The notes under the pieces: generated by a model
The model's input: the letters and a program-made list of their open reading frames with translations, nothing else
The model's database searches: none
Told to the model about the DNA's origin: nothing
NCBI GenBank assembly: GCA_003988855.1
Contig: QYAI01000005.1
Span: 620,001-684,000 of the forward strand
Direction: 5' to 3'
Source: Arachnopeziza araneosa
Lineage: Eukaryota; Ascomycota; Leotiomycetes; Helotiales; Arachnopezizaceae
Length of the DNA stretch: 64,000 bases
Translations under genes and position numbers: made by a program
Shown: positions 23,663-33,995 of the stretch, piece after piece
How the letters are laid out: every line of letters begins with the position of its first letter
Numbering within the stretch: the stretch's first letter is position 1

Positions 23663-24377
23663 TCTTGGAGAGGACTAACGATTCAAAGTACGTCCGGTTT
23701 CAGTTTCTATGAAGAGACTGATATGACAACACACGAGCTCTGATTTATATGTCGAGAATTCATCAAAGAGCATCATCATAACTGGCTAGCACCCTGCCCT
23801 GATTCTCGAAACTCGTCACGATCTCCATGGCAGATGAGGTGGTGAGTACCTCCGTCCCACAAACACTGGTACCGAGACAAGAGAGGCCCATCGAGGAGCA
23901 ATTGCTCCCTTACCACCGCAGAGACACACGGCATTTGCAGAATGCTGCACCCCAAGAGAATTGGCATGCGACGCCACACATGAAGTACAAGTAAGCTCAA
24001 GCGGTGTATGAGCCACAGCGTGATGATCATTGCTGGATGGAACTCTTTCGTTGTCGTCACTGGTCCTCGGTCGTGACGCGAGGCTCAAAAAGCAGGTTCC
24101 TGCGGCTGGAGAAGAACATCCGCGGGGACGGGAATGGAGATTCAGAGAGAGCTCTGGTGGAATTTGATGGAATTGATGGACGCTAATCCAAGTCATTGGT
24201 AGGAAATCATGGGTATCATGTGAAATTGCTGCACGCAGCCTACCTCTCGATGCTCGAGGTTCTCCAAGCTCCATTCAACATCATCATCCTCAATCTCATC
24301 CTCAGCCACAACCGGTATTTGTGATCTCCGTCCCGCTTCAGGTCTCGCTATCCTGATTCCCAGTGTTCGAGTCCCTT
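23663..24377. other. Intergenic before the right motif cluster
   Basis: Promoter side of the small membrane protein gene. Open frames on both strands here lack any family feature and are judged random. Confidence 0.5.
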
Positions 24378-27300
24378 ATTTGTTGCATTTCGCTGCCAAG
24401 TTATTCCTCGCTCGACCTTGGTCGCCATCCAGCATCCAAGTCCAACCCCTTTCGCGCCGTGATCCCATCGCCAACTTCAATCTAAAAAGTCTCAGCACCC
24501 CACCAACTCTCTTCCTCCTCCCCTATATTGCTCCCTTCCGGTGCAGCTTTTGTTGCACGTCGACCATCCACTCGCAAACAAGTTTCTCTCACAGCTGCGT
24601 CGCGCGAAACTTGGTTGAGTGGCCAGGAGATGCGCGTGTGGACTTCGCCGTGCATTCAGCCTCAATTGGCCCCCCTTTGGGGACACCAGCCGCACCGCCA
24701 CAGCTGCCTCGCTTCGGCAAATCAGATGGCGGAAGTATACCTATCGCACAGCATCACAAGCGCATAGCCTCTGGTCTTATGAGCTTATGCAATGCGAGGT
24801 CAGACTCGAAAGAGGGAGTCTTTCAGTTTCGTTGCATTTCGCAAACTTCCTGCACGTTCGTCCGTGCTGGGTGCGTTGGACTTTGATGACCTGGGATCTG
24901 CTGAGCTAATCATGATAGTCTGGATGACTTCAGCATGAGTGGGTGGCACCATCGCAACCTCATCCGAGAAGTATGATACAATGAACCCACAAGGCAGAAA
25001 CATGGGTTTGGTTTCAGATGACCGGAATGTCAAACATCGAACCTTCATCCCTTGAAGGTGTAAAGGGAGCAGATCCGAAGCAGAACCCCAGACCGCGTGA
25101 TATCCGAACACCAGGCTCGATATATGAACCCTCTTATTTGGAGATCTATACTCATGTTTGGATTATGTATTTCTCAACGGGTCAAACAACAAAGATTGTT
25201 TGTCAGTGGGTGAGGCTGATCAGACCAGAACAGAAATATGTAACTTAGCGAACATGTGTAATTACATAATAGAGAGCTGGACTCTGCTCTCGATCTTCGA
25301 AGCAAGATGGAGAGGCATATAAATAGACAGTCGAGGGATAAAGATGCACTGATCAGATCATTTCCAGATTCTGAGAAAGCCGATCGTCTGGAGTGCAAAG
25401 GAACAAGAAGTGATCATCACGATATTGATTAGCTAGAACTCCCGTCCGGCATGCATCTGCCGATCACCTCGAAAAACTTGAATCTCCTGGTTAGGTCGCA
25501 TGCTTCACCAGGCTCCCCATTTGATCAGGTAACGAGTCAGAAAAGACTCGGAATGCGTTTTGTTGCAAGTCGTCCTCCAGCTCAGCTAGGATTATGGTGA
25601 GCTGGTCGTGCAGTTCATGCCTCAAGCCTCACGCTCATGACCTCCTCTGTACACTCACACTATCTCCTCCACGTTGAAGCATCCCTGATCAGGCAGTGGT
25701 ATAATTAATTCCATCGATAAAAACAAAAGAGACCGAGCCAGGAAGCAAAAGAAATCGCACAGCTGGAAGGATATTGTAACAGCTGGACCACTTTTTACCG
25801 AACACAGCATTTTGTTGCAGTTCGCATAAGGGAACCTTCGTTCCGTCACCGACCAGTCTGGGTATCTTCTTGGCGTTCTTGAGGCTTTCACGAGCCGTCC
25901 CACATCTTGTCTCTGTTTCCTCCCTTCCCTTGCGCCGAGTAGTGAAGAAGGAATATTTACCCACAGGGCTGCTAGACTGTCGTCTCACTGCATGACATTC
26001 ATTAATGAGCCAAGGAAGACCAGAGTTCAGCCTTTTGTCGCAAGTCGCACCTTCTGATCATCGGGTCATAGAGCGGTCGAGATGCCGCGTTTCTGGCGGG
26101 ATCGTCAACTTTTCAAACAAAACACGCCGGGGTAAGGGCAACTCACGATCCAGCGGACTCGGTTTGTTGCATGTCGAAGGATCTGCGCGGTATTCGAGCG
26201 GTCGAGATGCCTTGCTCGTCGACTCGTTGTGTTTCGAAATCGGGCAGATGGCTGACTCTTGTTTGTCCTGGTGAACATGACAGAATCCTGCGGCGCATCT
26301 GGTTATTCAGCTGCTTACAGCAATCCTGAATAGGAGAGCAATATGATACTCTCGCTACTAGACAGCTCTCCGTCTCTACCTCTCTGCTGTGAGAAAGAGC
26401 GTCTTGTGCACACGGCAATGATGCTGCCACCCGAGTTCTTGGGTCAGTCTATGATTAGTTCGATCTCGCACTTCTGGCCCCACGTGGAATACAGGTGACA
26501 GCTTCTCTCCCCTTGCAAGCGAAGGACGCATCACTTTCAAAGACGTCCGGCTCCTGTTGCGATTCGTAGTCAAAGATCTACGCTTTTCGAGCGCTCCAGA
26601 GCGAGCTGAGGAGGCTTCCTGCAAGCCACAGAACTGGGGAGCTCGCCTACCCTTGCCTAATGCCTGAGGTGGAACGGTGCAACAGTTTAACGCCTGCGGG
26701 CCTACGGCAGTGTCGAACATATGATTCCTTCGTGGAAAGCGTAATAGAAAAGAGCCTTTTGTTGCAAGTCGCAGGATCAGCGCTGTATGGCATGGCCAGG
26801 ATGATGCCATCGAGAGAGATTGTGGAGAGAACAGCCCGGTCCGGCTCGCCTTACCTTTTGCAGGCCCGGATATGCTGTGACCTCCCGGGAGAAGGAAGGC
26901 TACTGTTTACAACCAAGGCAAGATTCGAGCCAGCCAGCAGAGCCGATGATTTGCAATATCAGTCGACTTTGAAGCCTTTGTTGCAGTTCGAAAGATCCCG
27001 TTGCCGTGTTGAGGCGCTGACGGCGCCGGATTGATCCATTGAGAATTGATGCTGCTCTCACGACTTCCCGAGATCTCAGACTCAACGGGAAGTGCCTACG
27101 TGGTATCGTACCCTGAAGTCTTGAACGGGCCAAGGGACAGTGCTCAGAAGACCAATACAGTCATCAGAATTCCTACCAATGACCGAACCAAGTAACCCGC
27201 CGTCATTTCCAATGGAGCGCAGGAAAGATGGTCGATCCGCCAAGGCAATATCGCGGAGAGTCTAGACCTCTCGCTGCCGGCGTCGTAAATGAAGATCTTC

Positions 27301-29305
27301 ACGAGCCCGACATTTCCATGGAAACCAACACCAAATCCTCGTTCATCCCTCGAGTCAAAAACCGGTTCGTCAAGTTCTGTTGCACGTCGCAATTGAAGGA
27401 CATTAGCAATGCCCTTTTCAGAACAGTCGAGACTGTGAGACGTCTTGAGAGACCCCAACATGCTCCCACAAAGCGCCACGTCCACATGGAGATGCAAGCC
27501 TCAATTCGGTCATGTCCGTAACTGGGATATTGGAGGTTAGTTCTCGTAAACTTGCCTGTGTGAAGTCAGGATTCGAGCCATCTTTGAAAGTTTGTTGCGT
27601 TTCGCAGAATGATCATCCTTCCTGATAACCTCATCCGGGTGGTGCCGGAGAGGAGAAGCCAGATGAGTTCTGATGGGATCTGTCGCTCCAGATTCCGCTC
27701 TCTTTTCACTGCCTGCAGACCACTCACATGCCTTCATATGGACTCCTTGGACCCAGAGATACGGAACGGCGTCTTTTGTTGCATTTCGATATTTCAGTGA
27801 TGCTCACTTCAATTTCCTGAAAGGGACTTGAGGCTTCAAGTCTAGTTGCGATCATCACGGCTTTCCTCTTACGGGCAAACTGCAGAATGCCTTTAACCAC
27901 ATCGCAAGCAGATCTGAACTTCCGGTTACCCGACACAGACTGCCTTACAGCTCTGTTGCACTTCGCAATTTGACGGACATTTCTATATACTAAATGGGAA
28001 TCGTGAGGCCTCAAATTTATCTCGATCGAGGCCTAGTCACCTGCTATTTTCCAAGGTTTGAGATCTTAACCCTCTTTCACCAGCAGCTGCAAGTCACATG
28101 AATCTTAGCCTAGAAGAGTTGAGTCCTCTTTAGCTTTGTTGCACGACGCAATTTTGGGAAACTTCGGGTCAATATCCTGAATTGGATGGAGAACTTATGG
28201 CTTGAAGTCCAAATCCAGACATCATGATTCCCTCTTTCGGCCCGCCTTCTTCGGTGGCATGTATATCAAATTGATTGAGATTGAATCGGATACAACTCTA
28301 CAACTTTCGTTGCACTTCGCAAAGCTGGTCCCCCTTCTCCGAGTCTGAGGGAAGGCTTTTAGAGGCGTCGTCAAAACCTTTGACTAGGAGTTACGGCCGT
28401 TAGCAGGGGCAGCCGAGTTTACGAGCAACGAAAGCGTCGAGGGACAAAGCACGCCCATGTCAAGTCTTGCTCCCAAAGGAGATGTGCCCAGAGGCAGATG
28501 AAGTTTCTGTTGCAAGACGACAGAAGTTGATCTGCGACCAACTTTCCTGATCAGGAAATGGCGGCTTTGATATCTCGCGAGCCCTACCAGATTCGGATAT
28601 CACAAACCTCACATCTAGAGGGGTCACGACTCAAAATCCAGTAGTTTGGTAGCCACAGTCTCAGTCGCATGTAAGATGGAGGAGAAAGCAAAGTTTTGTC
28701 GCAAGTCGCAGAGTTGATCTTCAACGCCTCTTACCGAATGAAGAGTCGAAAGGCGTCAAGCCACTTGCTCGCGAAGCATCTCCAACCGGTCCTTGGCAAG
28801 CATCCCCCTCGCTTGATGCTTCAGCAGCTCTGCAAAGATTGCTGTTGCACTTCGCTGCCGAGATCGACACGCTCTGTCTCTGTCTCTGTCTCTGTCTCTG
28901 CTCTTCCAGCCCAGGCTCAGCCAGAAGTTTCGCGTGCGGTTAGGATTCCCGGTCCTCGAAACCGAAGCATGAAACCGAGCGGAGCGGAACGGAGGCTCGA
29001 CGATGCTCTTCCTTGAATCGAGTTGCGTGCTGGCTGTAGGCTGATTACCTGGCCTCTTTCTTCCCCTGCCTCGTCTCTTCACATGTCCTCTCTAGGGTTT
29101 TGTTGCACTTCGCAGGATCGACATGCTCATCCGCTGTGTTGTTCTCTGTCCGGTTTTCCGTAGGGCGGGCCAACGCTATCGTGAGATGACTCTCCGTCCA
29201 CCCATCAACGCCTTATCCGTCAACAGGAACTGGTCAACGCAGGGAAGCTTCGACGATGACCAAGGCAGGAGCAGCATCTCTCCCGTTTGTTGCATTTCGC
29301 ACTTT
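24378..29305 (+). repeat. Motif array, right cluster (22 copies of TTTTGTTGCRNNTCGCA)
   Basis: Twenty-two copies on the plus strand, first G at 24382, 24552, 24831, 25562, 25814, 26037, 26166, 26226, 26556, 26761, 26980, 27379, 27594, 27778, 27955, 28138, 28309, 28509, 28698, 28844, 29102 and 29289. Seventeen match GTTGCRNNTCG exactly. Those at 26037, 26226, 28138, 28509 and 28698 differ at one position. Most are preceded by three or four T, and more than half are followed by GCA, giving a near-dyad TTGC-N5-GCA. From 27379 the spacing is 215, 184, 177, 183, 171, 200, 189, 146, 258 and 187. Some flanks are also shared: GGATC soon after the motif in several copies, and GATTCGAGCC before two. 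The ~5 kb interval has no recognisable gene and ends abruptly about 200 bases before the RecA-like gene. Function unknown. Confidence 0.9.
28872..28900. repeat. (TCTCTG)n microsatellite
   Basis: About five copies of the hexamer lie right after the motif copy at 28844, inside the array. Confidence 0.8.
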
Positions 29306-29455
29306 CTTGTCGATCCAAAACGTCAGGGAAGTGATGGACCGCTCTAGACTGGCGGATCGGCACCGCAACGCGACGGGGGTGGAAATGGGAGGCACCCGCG
29401 ACACGTGATGCCGATCAAATGTATTTTGGGATATACTCCAAGTGTCGTCCGTCCC

Positions 29456-29488
29456 ACCACCACCACCACCACCACCACCACCACCACA
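29456..29488. repeat. (CAC)n microsatellite abutting a start codon
   Basis: About eleven CAC/ACC triplets end immediately before the ATG at 29489 of the RecA-like gene, so they probably lie in its 5' UTR. If translation began at 29405 instead they would encode a poly-threonine run. Confidence 0.85.
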
Positions 29489-30989
29489 ATGATCGGGCTC
29501 GACCACTCGACGCTTCCTGCCAACAACCCTCCACCTCCTACACCTGCCATACCCATTCTCGGCTCCCACCTCCTGGAGTTGGAAGAGAAACAGAGGAAGA
29601 GATTCACGTGTGATGGACAGCCAGAGAGAGTCAGAACTGGATGTAACGAGATTGATGAGGTACTAGGAGGCGAGACAGGTGTTGAGAGGGGCGTTGTGGT
29701 GGGCATTAGTAGTACGGAAGGGGAGGAGGGGAGCCTGGTGAGGAATCGCTTCATTTAATTGGTGTTTGGGATTTCACTTCTCTTGTCCTGGCCCCTCTTC
29801 CGCCTCTTTTTTCCTTTAAACTACTCCAACATACTTCTCTGCCATATCTCTCTCTGGCTCACCTATTACTTTGCTGATATGTATCACTCGCACGGTTGCT
29901 TTCAAACATACCTCCTTCCTTCAACCGAGCTGACTCTCGCAGCTTTCACTTAACCTGCTGGCAACCATTCTCCTGAGTCACCTCTCTTCCAGTACGCCCT
30001 TCTCAGAATCCATCACCGTTGCATCTATAATCGACACAACTGGGACTTTCCCCCTCTCGCTTCTAGCTAAAATCCTCAAAAGTCGGCTATTATCCAACTC
30101 TTCCACCAAGGATCTAGACATCGACGCCTGCACCCAGAAATGTCTGGAGATGGTAAATCTTACCCGGGTTTTTGATATTGAAGGAGTCTGGGAGGTATTA
30201 TCTGAGATCAACCATCCTGTCACTCTCCCAAATCCAACGCCAGAAATCCCAAGTAGCGACGCCTCAGCAACTTCCTTCTTACGGCAGAGTGTTCAGGACC
30301 TCGGTGGAAAAGATGACAGTAGCATTGAAATAATACTAATCACGAACCTCACTCCCCCAATCCATGCACTTTTTGGCACGCATTCCAAGGCTTCCGCACA
30401 TGAACTCTTGAACCTTCTATCTCGAACGCTACATACATTGAGTAGCAGTTCCAACATTCTCACGCTTCTGCACAACTCTGTCGTTCCTATCCGGTCAAAT
30501 TTTCCTGGTGGTGATGAGAAACCCCAAAAAGGTGTCAGTATATTTGCAAGCAATCCCCTTAAACCGGCTCTTGGGCAAATATTTGCTCAATTCCCTTCTC
30601 TTCACCTACTGCTTACCCCAATGCCGAAAAGGAGAGAAGATGCTGAACTTCTATACACTGGCGATGCTTCGTCATCGACCAAGATCAATTATACGACCAT
30701 CCTCGAGGTCCTCAAGGATGAAACACCTATCTTAGGAACAGACCGCCACCCGCCACCACTCCCAAACCAAACAGCAGAAGCTACTATCAAGAGAAAGAAA
30801 TTCGGATATAGAGAACAGCGCTGGACAGCGCTAGAACCTAACGTAGATGGTACGGCTCTGATCTGCTCTTTTCGGGACAAGGGAAGTATGAGCGGGATGG
30901 GCCTTTCTCGCGAGAGAGACAAAATAGGCGGCTTAAGTGAGAGAGGGAAGATTGTTAAGATGCATGGATTTGGAGGCCGGAGGGTTTGA
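29489..30989 (+). CDS. Divergent RecA/Rad51-like protein
   Basis: Two exons, 29489-29737 and 29943-30989, about 431 aa, joined in phase 0 (GTGAGG donor, TCGCAG acceptor). Residues about 45-75 contain VRTGCNEIDEVLGG and ERGVVVGIS, the classic lead-in to the RecA/Rad51 core (TGxxxLDxxLGGG...G...I.G). The next residues, STEGEEGSLLSLNLLA, sit where Walker A (GxxxxGKT/S) belongs but have no lysine. The Walker B region (IEIILITNLTPP) lacks the usual acidic residue after the hydrophobic strand. The rest (IIDTTGTFPLSLLAKIL, THSKASAHELLNLLSRTL) fits the alpha/beta core. It is best read as a Rad51-paralogue-like recombination factor that may not hydrolyse ATP. The start was chosen after the CAC repeat. 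I cannot assign it to Rad55, Rad57 or another named paralogue. Confidence 0.7.
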
Positions 30990-32126
30990 CACAAATCCCC
31001 ACCCCTTTTCAGCTTCAAACGATCAGAACATATGTGGTATTTGTCTAGAAAGACAAGAGTGAGTCTTATTTTGCTTGCTTTCCCATAAAGCCTCTCTCGT
31101 CGTAGTTCTTTCCTCAAATTTAAGAGTCGGTTAGACATCTCTCTCAGCTCTCTCTCTCAACTCTGAAGCGTTCGATTTATTCTGCATTATTCTCATTAAA
31201 CCTGTAGATCTCTATCAGTCACAACTCTCACCACCTATCCATCCGTTCCACGAGATCGGTGCCTCACCGCATCTCATCGAACCCCTCTAAACCCATCCCC
31301 CCCAAAAATTGTTTCCCAACACATTGACCTCCCTCAGCCTCATTCGCAGCGAGATCCTAGCCATCCCGTCCCTCGTCAAATGGTGTTTGGCATCTGTACA
31401 TCTAGGAGGAGAGGGGCAGATGAGGCAGAGAAGAGAGGGGGGACACGAGCAGAGAGGGAGAAGAGAGCAGATGTGATGTAAGTTGATGAACGCTCGAGCA
31501 GAAATGAGACCAGGAAGAAAGCGCAGATCTATAGATAGGAAAGAATCCGATTCCTTGACATTCGTTAGACCTCACATTCCTCGCACCCGTATAAACTATA
31601 AGAAAAAATAAGTAATATCATCAGCTCTTCTTGCGTGTGAAAAACATCGGAGCTCACCCTCATAACTCAAGGGAAAGAACTAGAGCGGCTGGATGGCAAG
31701 ATCTGTGTTGGACCATCTTTCTGATGGTGCAAGTGAGGGTGACAGTCGCCAGCTCGCACTTGACACGGCGGATATCTTCAAGGCAAGCCAAATGAGATCA
31801 TGTGTTAGGGCTCCTGCTCTGATCTTCTCAATAGAGTTCGGTAAATTAATCGATTCCATCAATCTACCAATTTACTATCGTTCCATGGTTCGCTCACAAC
31901 TTCGAGAATGCGAATGCTGATACGAACTATATAAACGCAGGTAAAAGAAACCCAACGCCATGCCAATGCGGAACTCGGTTGCTCGCTCGAACGAGATGGA
32001 TTTACAAAGTCAGAAAGATGACTACTTTCGTCCAACTCCCCGTAATGCTATCTCCCTTCTATCAATACATTTTCAACCCAACCTCAGTCAACTCCTAAAT
32101 CAGTAGATAAATGAGACACCTGCAGT
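30990..32126. other. Convergent 3' regions
   Basis: Lies between the ends of the RecA-like gene (plus) and the AEC-type carrier (minus). It is CT-rich around 31140-31180 and purine-rich around 31410-31480. No gene was recognised. Confidence 0.55.
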
Positions 32127-33995
32127 TTAGATAGCATTGGCCCATTCCACAACCTCCAAAGCACACATGACGAGGACAAGCGTGCTAGGAAGAATCCTTC
32201 ATAAATTAATTAGTAAGTGATAGATCTCACAAGACAGAAAACTAACCAGATAACATAGCTCTGGAAGAGCAATTTACTCATGACGCTCTCATAAACACCA
32301 TTTATTTGGCAAATCTGGGCCAACTGTAGCGCACTTGGTGCTCCTGCAAGTAGGAAGCACACAATCACGAAGATCGGATCATCCAGTATGCTCACAGGGA
32401 TATATTTTGCCGATAACGCCAGTAGAGGAGCCATTATAAGGGTAGGCAAAACCATGCGAGAGAGGAGAGAGGCAACGAGGAGTTTTTTGCCAATTTGATT
32501 CTCCTCTGAGTCCTCATCAAGAGATTCAGAGGGGAGAGTATTCCGTGCGAGATTTGCCCCCAAAACCACAAGGATCAGTGGAACGGCGACGCCTCCCGAT
32601 TGAGTAACAGCACGAGTAACGGAGTTGGCAATGAACGAGCCTTCGGCGAAGAATAGATGCTGGAGTTTAGGGACCGAAGCGACGAAGACGGCAATGAGCA
32701 TGGCCCAGAGGGGAGGGTTCATGAATTCCCATGTACCGGCTAGGAAGCGAGCAACAGCGTTGTAGACCTTGGTAAGAAGAATTTGAGCGGATGGAGGAAG
32801 GCTATGGAAGACGGACTGGAAAGACTCGGAGATCCTAGAAGTGACGAAATAGATGCCACGGCGAGTACGGAGGCGGGCCATTGGAATTAAACCTTTGATT
32901 CCTGATGGGATATCGCGTTCATCCATACCTGAGTCTGGAGTGCGGATCGATGGAAATGAAGTGATGTTGCCGTTCGAATCATTGATAGGAAAGGAATTCC
33001 TATTTACTGGTGTAGAGAGTGTTCCTGTAACCTTTCTTGGCGCTTCCTCATCTGAAGAAGTTGAGCCTGCATACCGAGCAGATGTGATTGGGGTCCTACC
33101 ACCAGACTCAAACGAGTGGTTCGACGATGGCCCATGGCCATTCCCATTCGAACGTTCGTAATCCTCTCCACCATCCAGACCTGGGATCAAATCTGGCTCG
33201 TCTTGATATCTGCCTCCCTCAACATCATTTTCTTCAATCTCGTAACTCTCTGGAGGAGCAAGAAGAACGTGGTATCCCCAACTCCATCTCACAAGCTGTC
33301 CAAGTTGTTGGAAGATCAAAAGGTACAGGATTCCTCGTGCTGCGACATCGTCATCGTTGTCTCCAGGAATCTTGTCCCAATGTAATCCTTTTAATGTCTG
33401 CGAAAGCGAGATGACTAGCGAAATGGGAAGTGAGTTTGAGTTTCCGAACACCTAGAGCCTATGAGCATCTGCATTGAACCCGAGCACCAAGATACTCACA
33501 CCCATAGCAGTAATGAAATTTGCAGGTCTTTTCCCGAATCCAAATACCTTCGCAACGCCCCTAGAAACCAAGTAGGAGACCGTCGTTTGAACGCAAAAGA
33601 TGATTGGGATGACTGCCAATTCCACCAGTTTGTCTGCTGTCAATTGTGACGCTAATTTGGTGAAAACTACAGATGCTTAGCATTCCCTTCCAGATTTTCA
33701 TAAGGGGTCCCATACTCAAGCAAGGTGTGAAGAGAGCCACGTTCAAATTCGCCACGAATTTCTGCTTGTCTGCATCGAACATTCCATTTCTCGCAACAAT
33801 ATATCCCGGCAGACTCACACAAACAACCTCCATCACAGCTTCGAACACTAGGAGGACCAGATGGCCTAAAGCGGGATGGGATTCGTGATCGTTGCGACGG
33901 AAGAGGGAGAAGGTTGAGGTTGCGATGGAAGGGCCCCATTCGTTGCCTGCAACAGCATTGAGGCGGTAGGAGGTTGGGTTGGTGAAGAAACCCAT
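32127..33995 (-). CDS. Auxin-efflux-carrier (AEC) family membrane transporter, Ecm3-like
   Basis: Four exons, 33995-33716, 33666-33500, 33451-32247 and 32196-32127, about 573 aa, all junctions in frame. Hydrophobic helices group in two halves, as in the PIN/AEC fold: ALGHLVLLVFEAVMEVVCV, LPGYIVARNGMFD, LVELAVIPIIFCVQTTVSYLV, FITAMGV and GNSNSLPISLVISL in the first half. In the second half are PPLWAMLIAVFVASV, GGVAVPLILVVLGANLA, MVLPTLIMAPLLALSA, FVIVCFLLAGAPSALQLAQI and PSTLVLVMCALEVVEWA. GNSNSLPISL matches the family signature near the fourth helix. A central hydrophilic loop of about 140 residues carries acidic and Ser-rich sequence. Fungal members such as yeast Ecm3 are membrane proteins of poorly known substrate, perhaps in the ER. 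The last exon (23 codons) is needed to restore the conserved final helix. Confidence 0.88.

Noticed and set aside
23816..24274. 152-codon minus-strand frame
   Set aside because: Random composition, no motif, overlaps other frames of similar length.
24380..24886. 168-codon plus-strand frame
   Set aside because: Runs through three motif copies and has no recognisable domain.
24378..29305. CRISPR-like array
   Set aside because: The repeat is only ~17 bases and degenerate, spacers are 60-730 bases and irregular, the genome is fungal, and there are no cas genes.
24378..29305. Series of tRNA or other Pol III genes, using TTCGNA as a B box
   Set aside because: The B-box consensus GGTTCGANNCC is not met, there is no A box at the right distance and no cloverleaf arms could be drawn.
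24378..29305. Exons of one repeat-coding gene
   Set aside because: The motif appears in different frames from copy to copy and stops occur between copies in all plus frames.
29405..29488. Upstream start giving a poly-Thr N-terminus to the RecA-like protein
   Set aside because: The CAC repeat is better explained as 5' UTR; the ATG right after it starts the conserved part.
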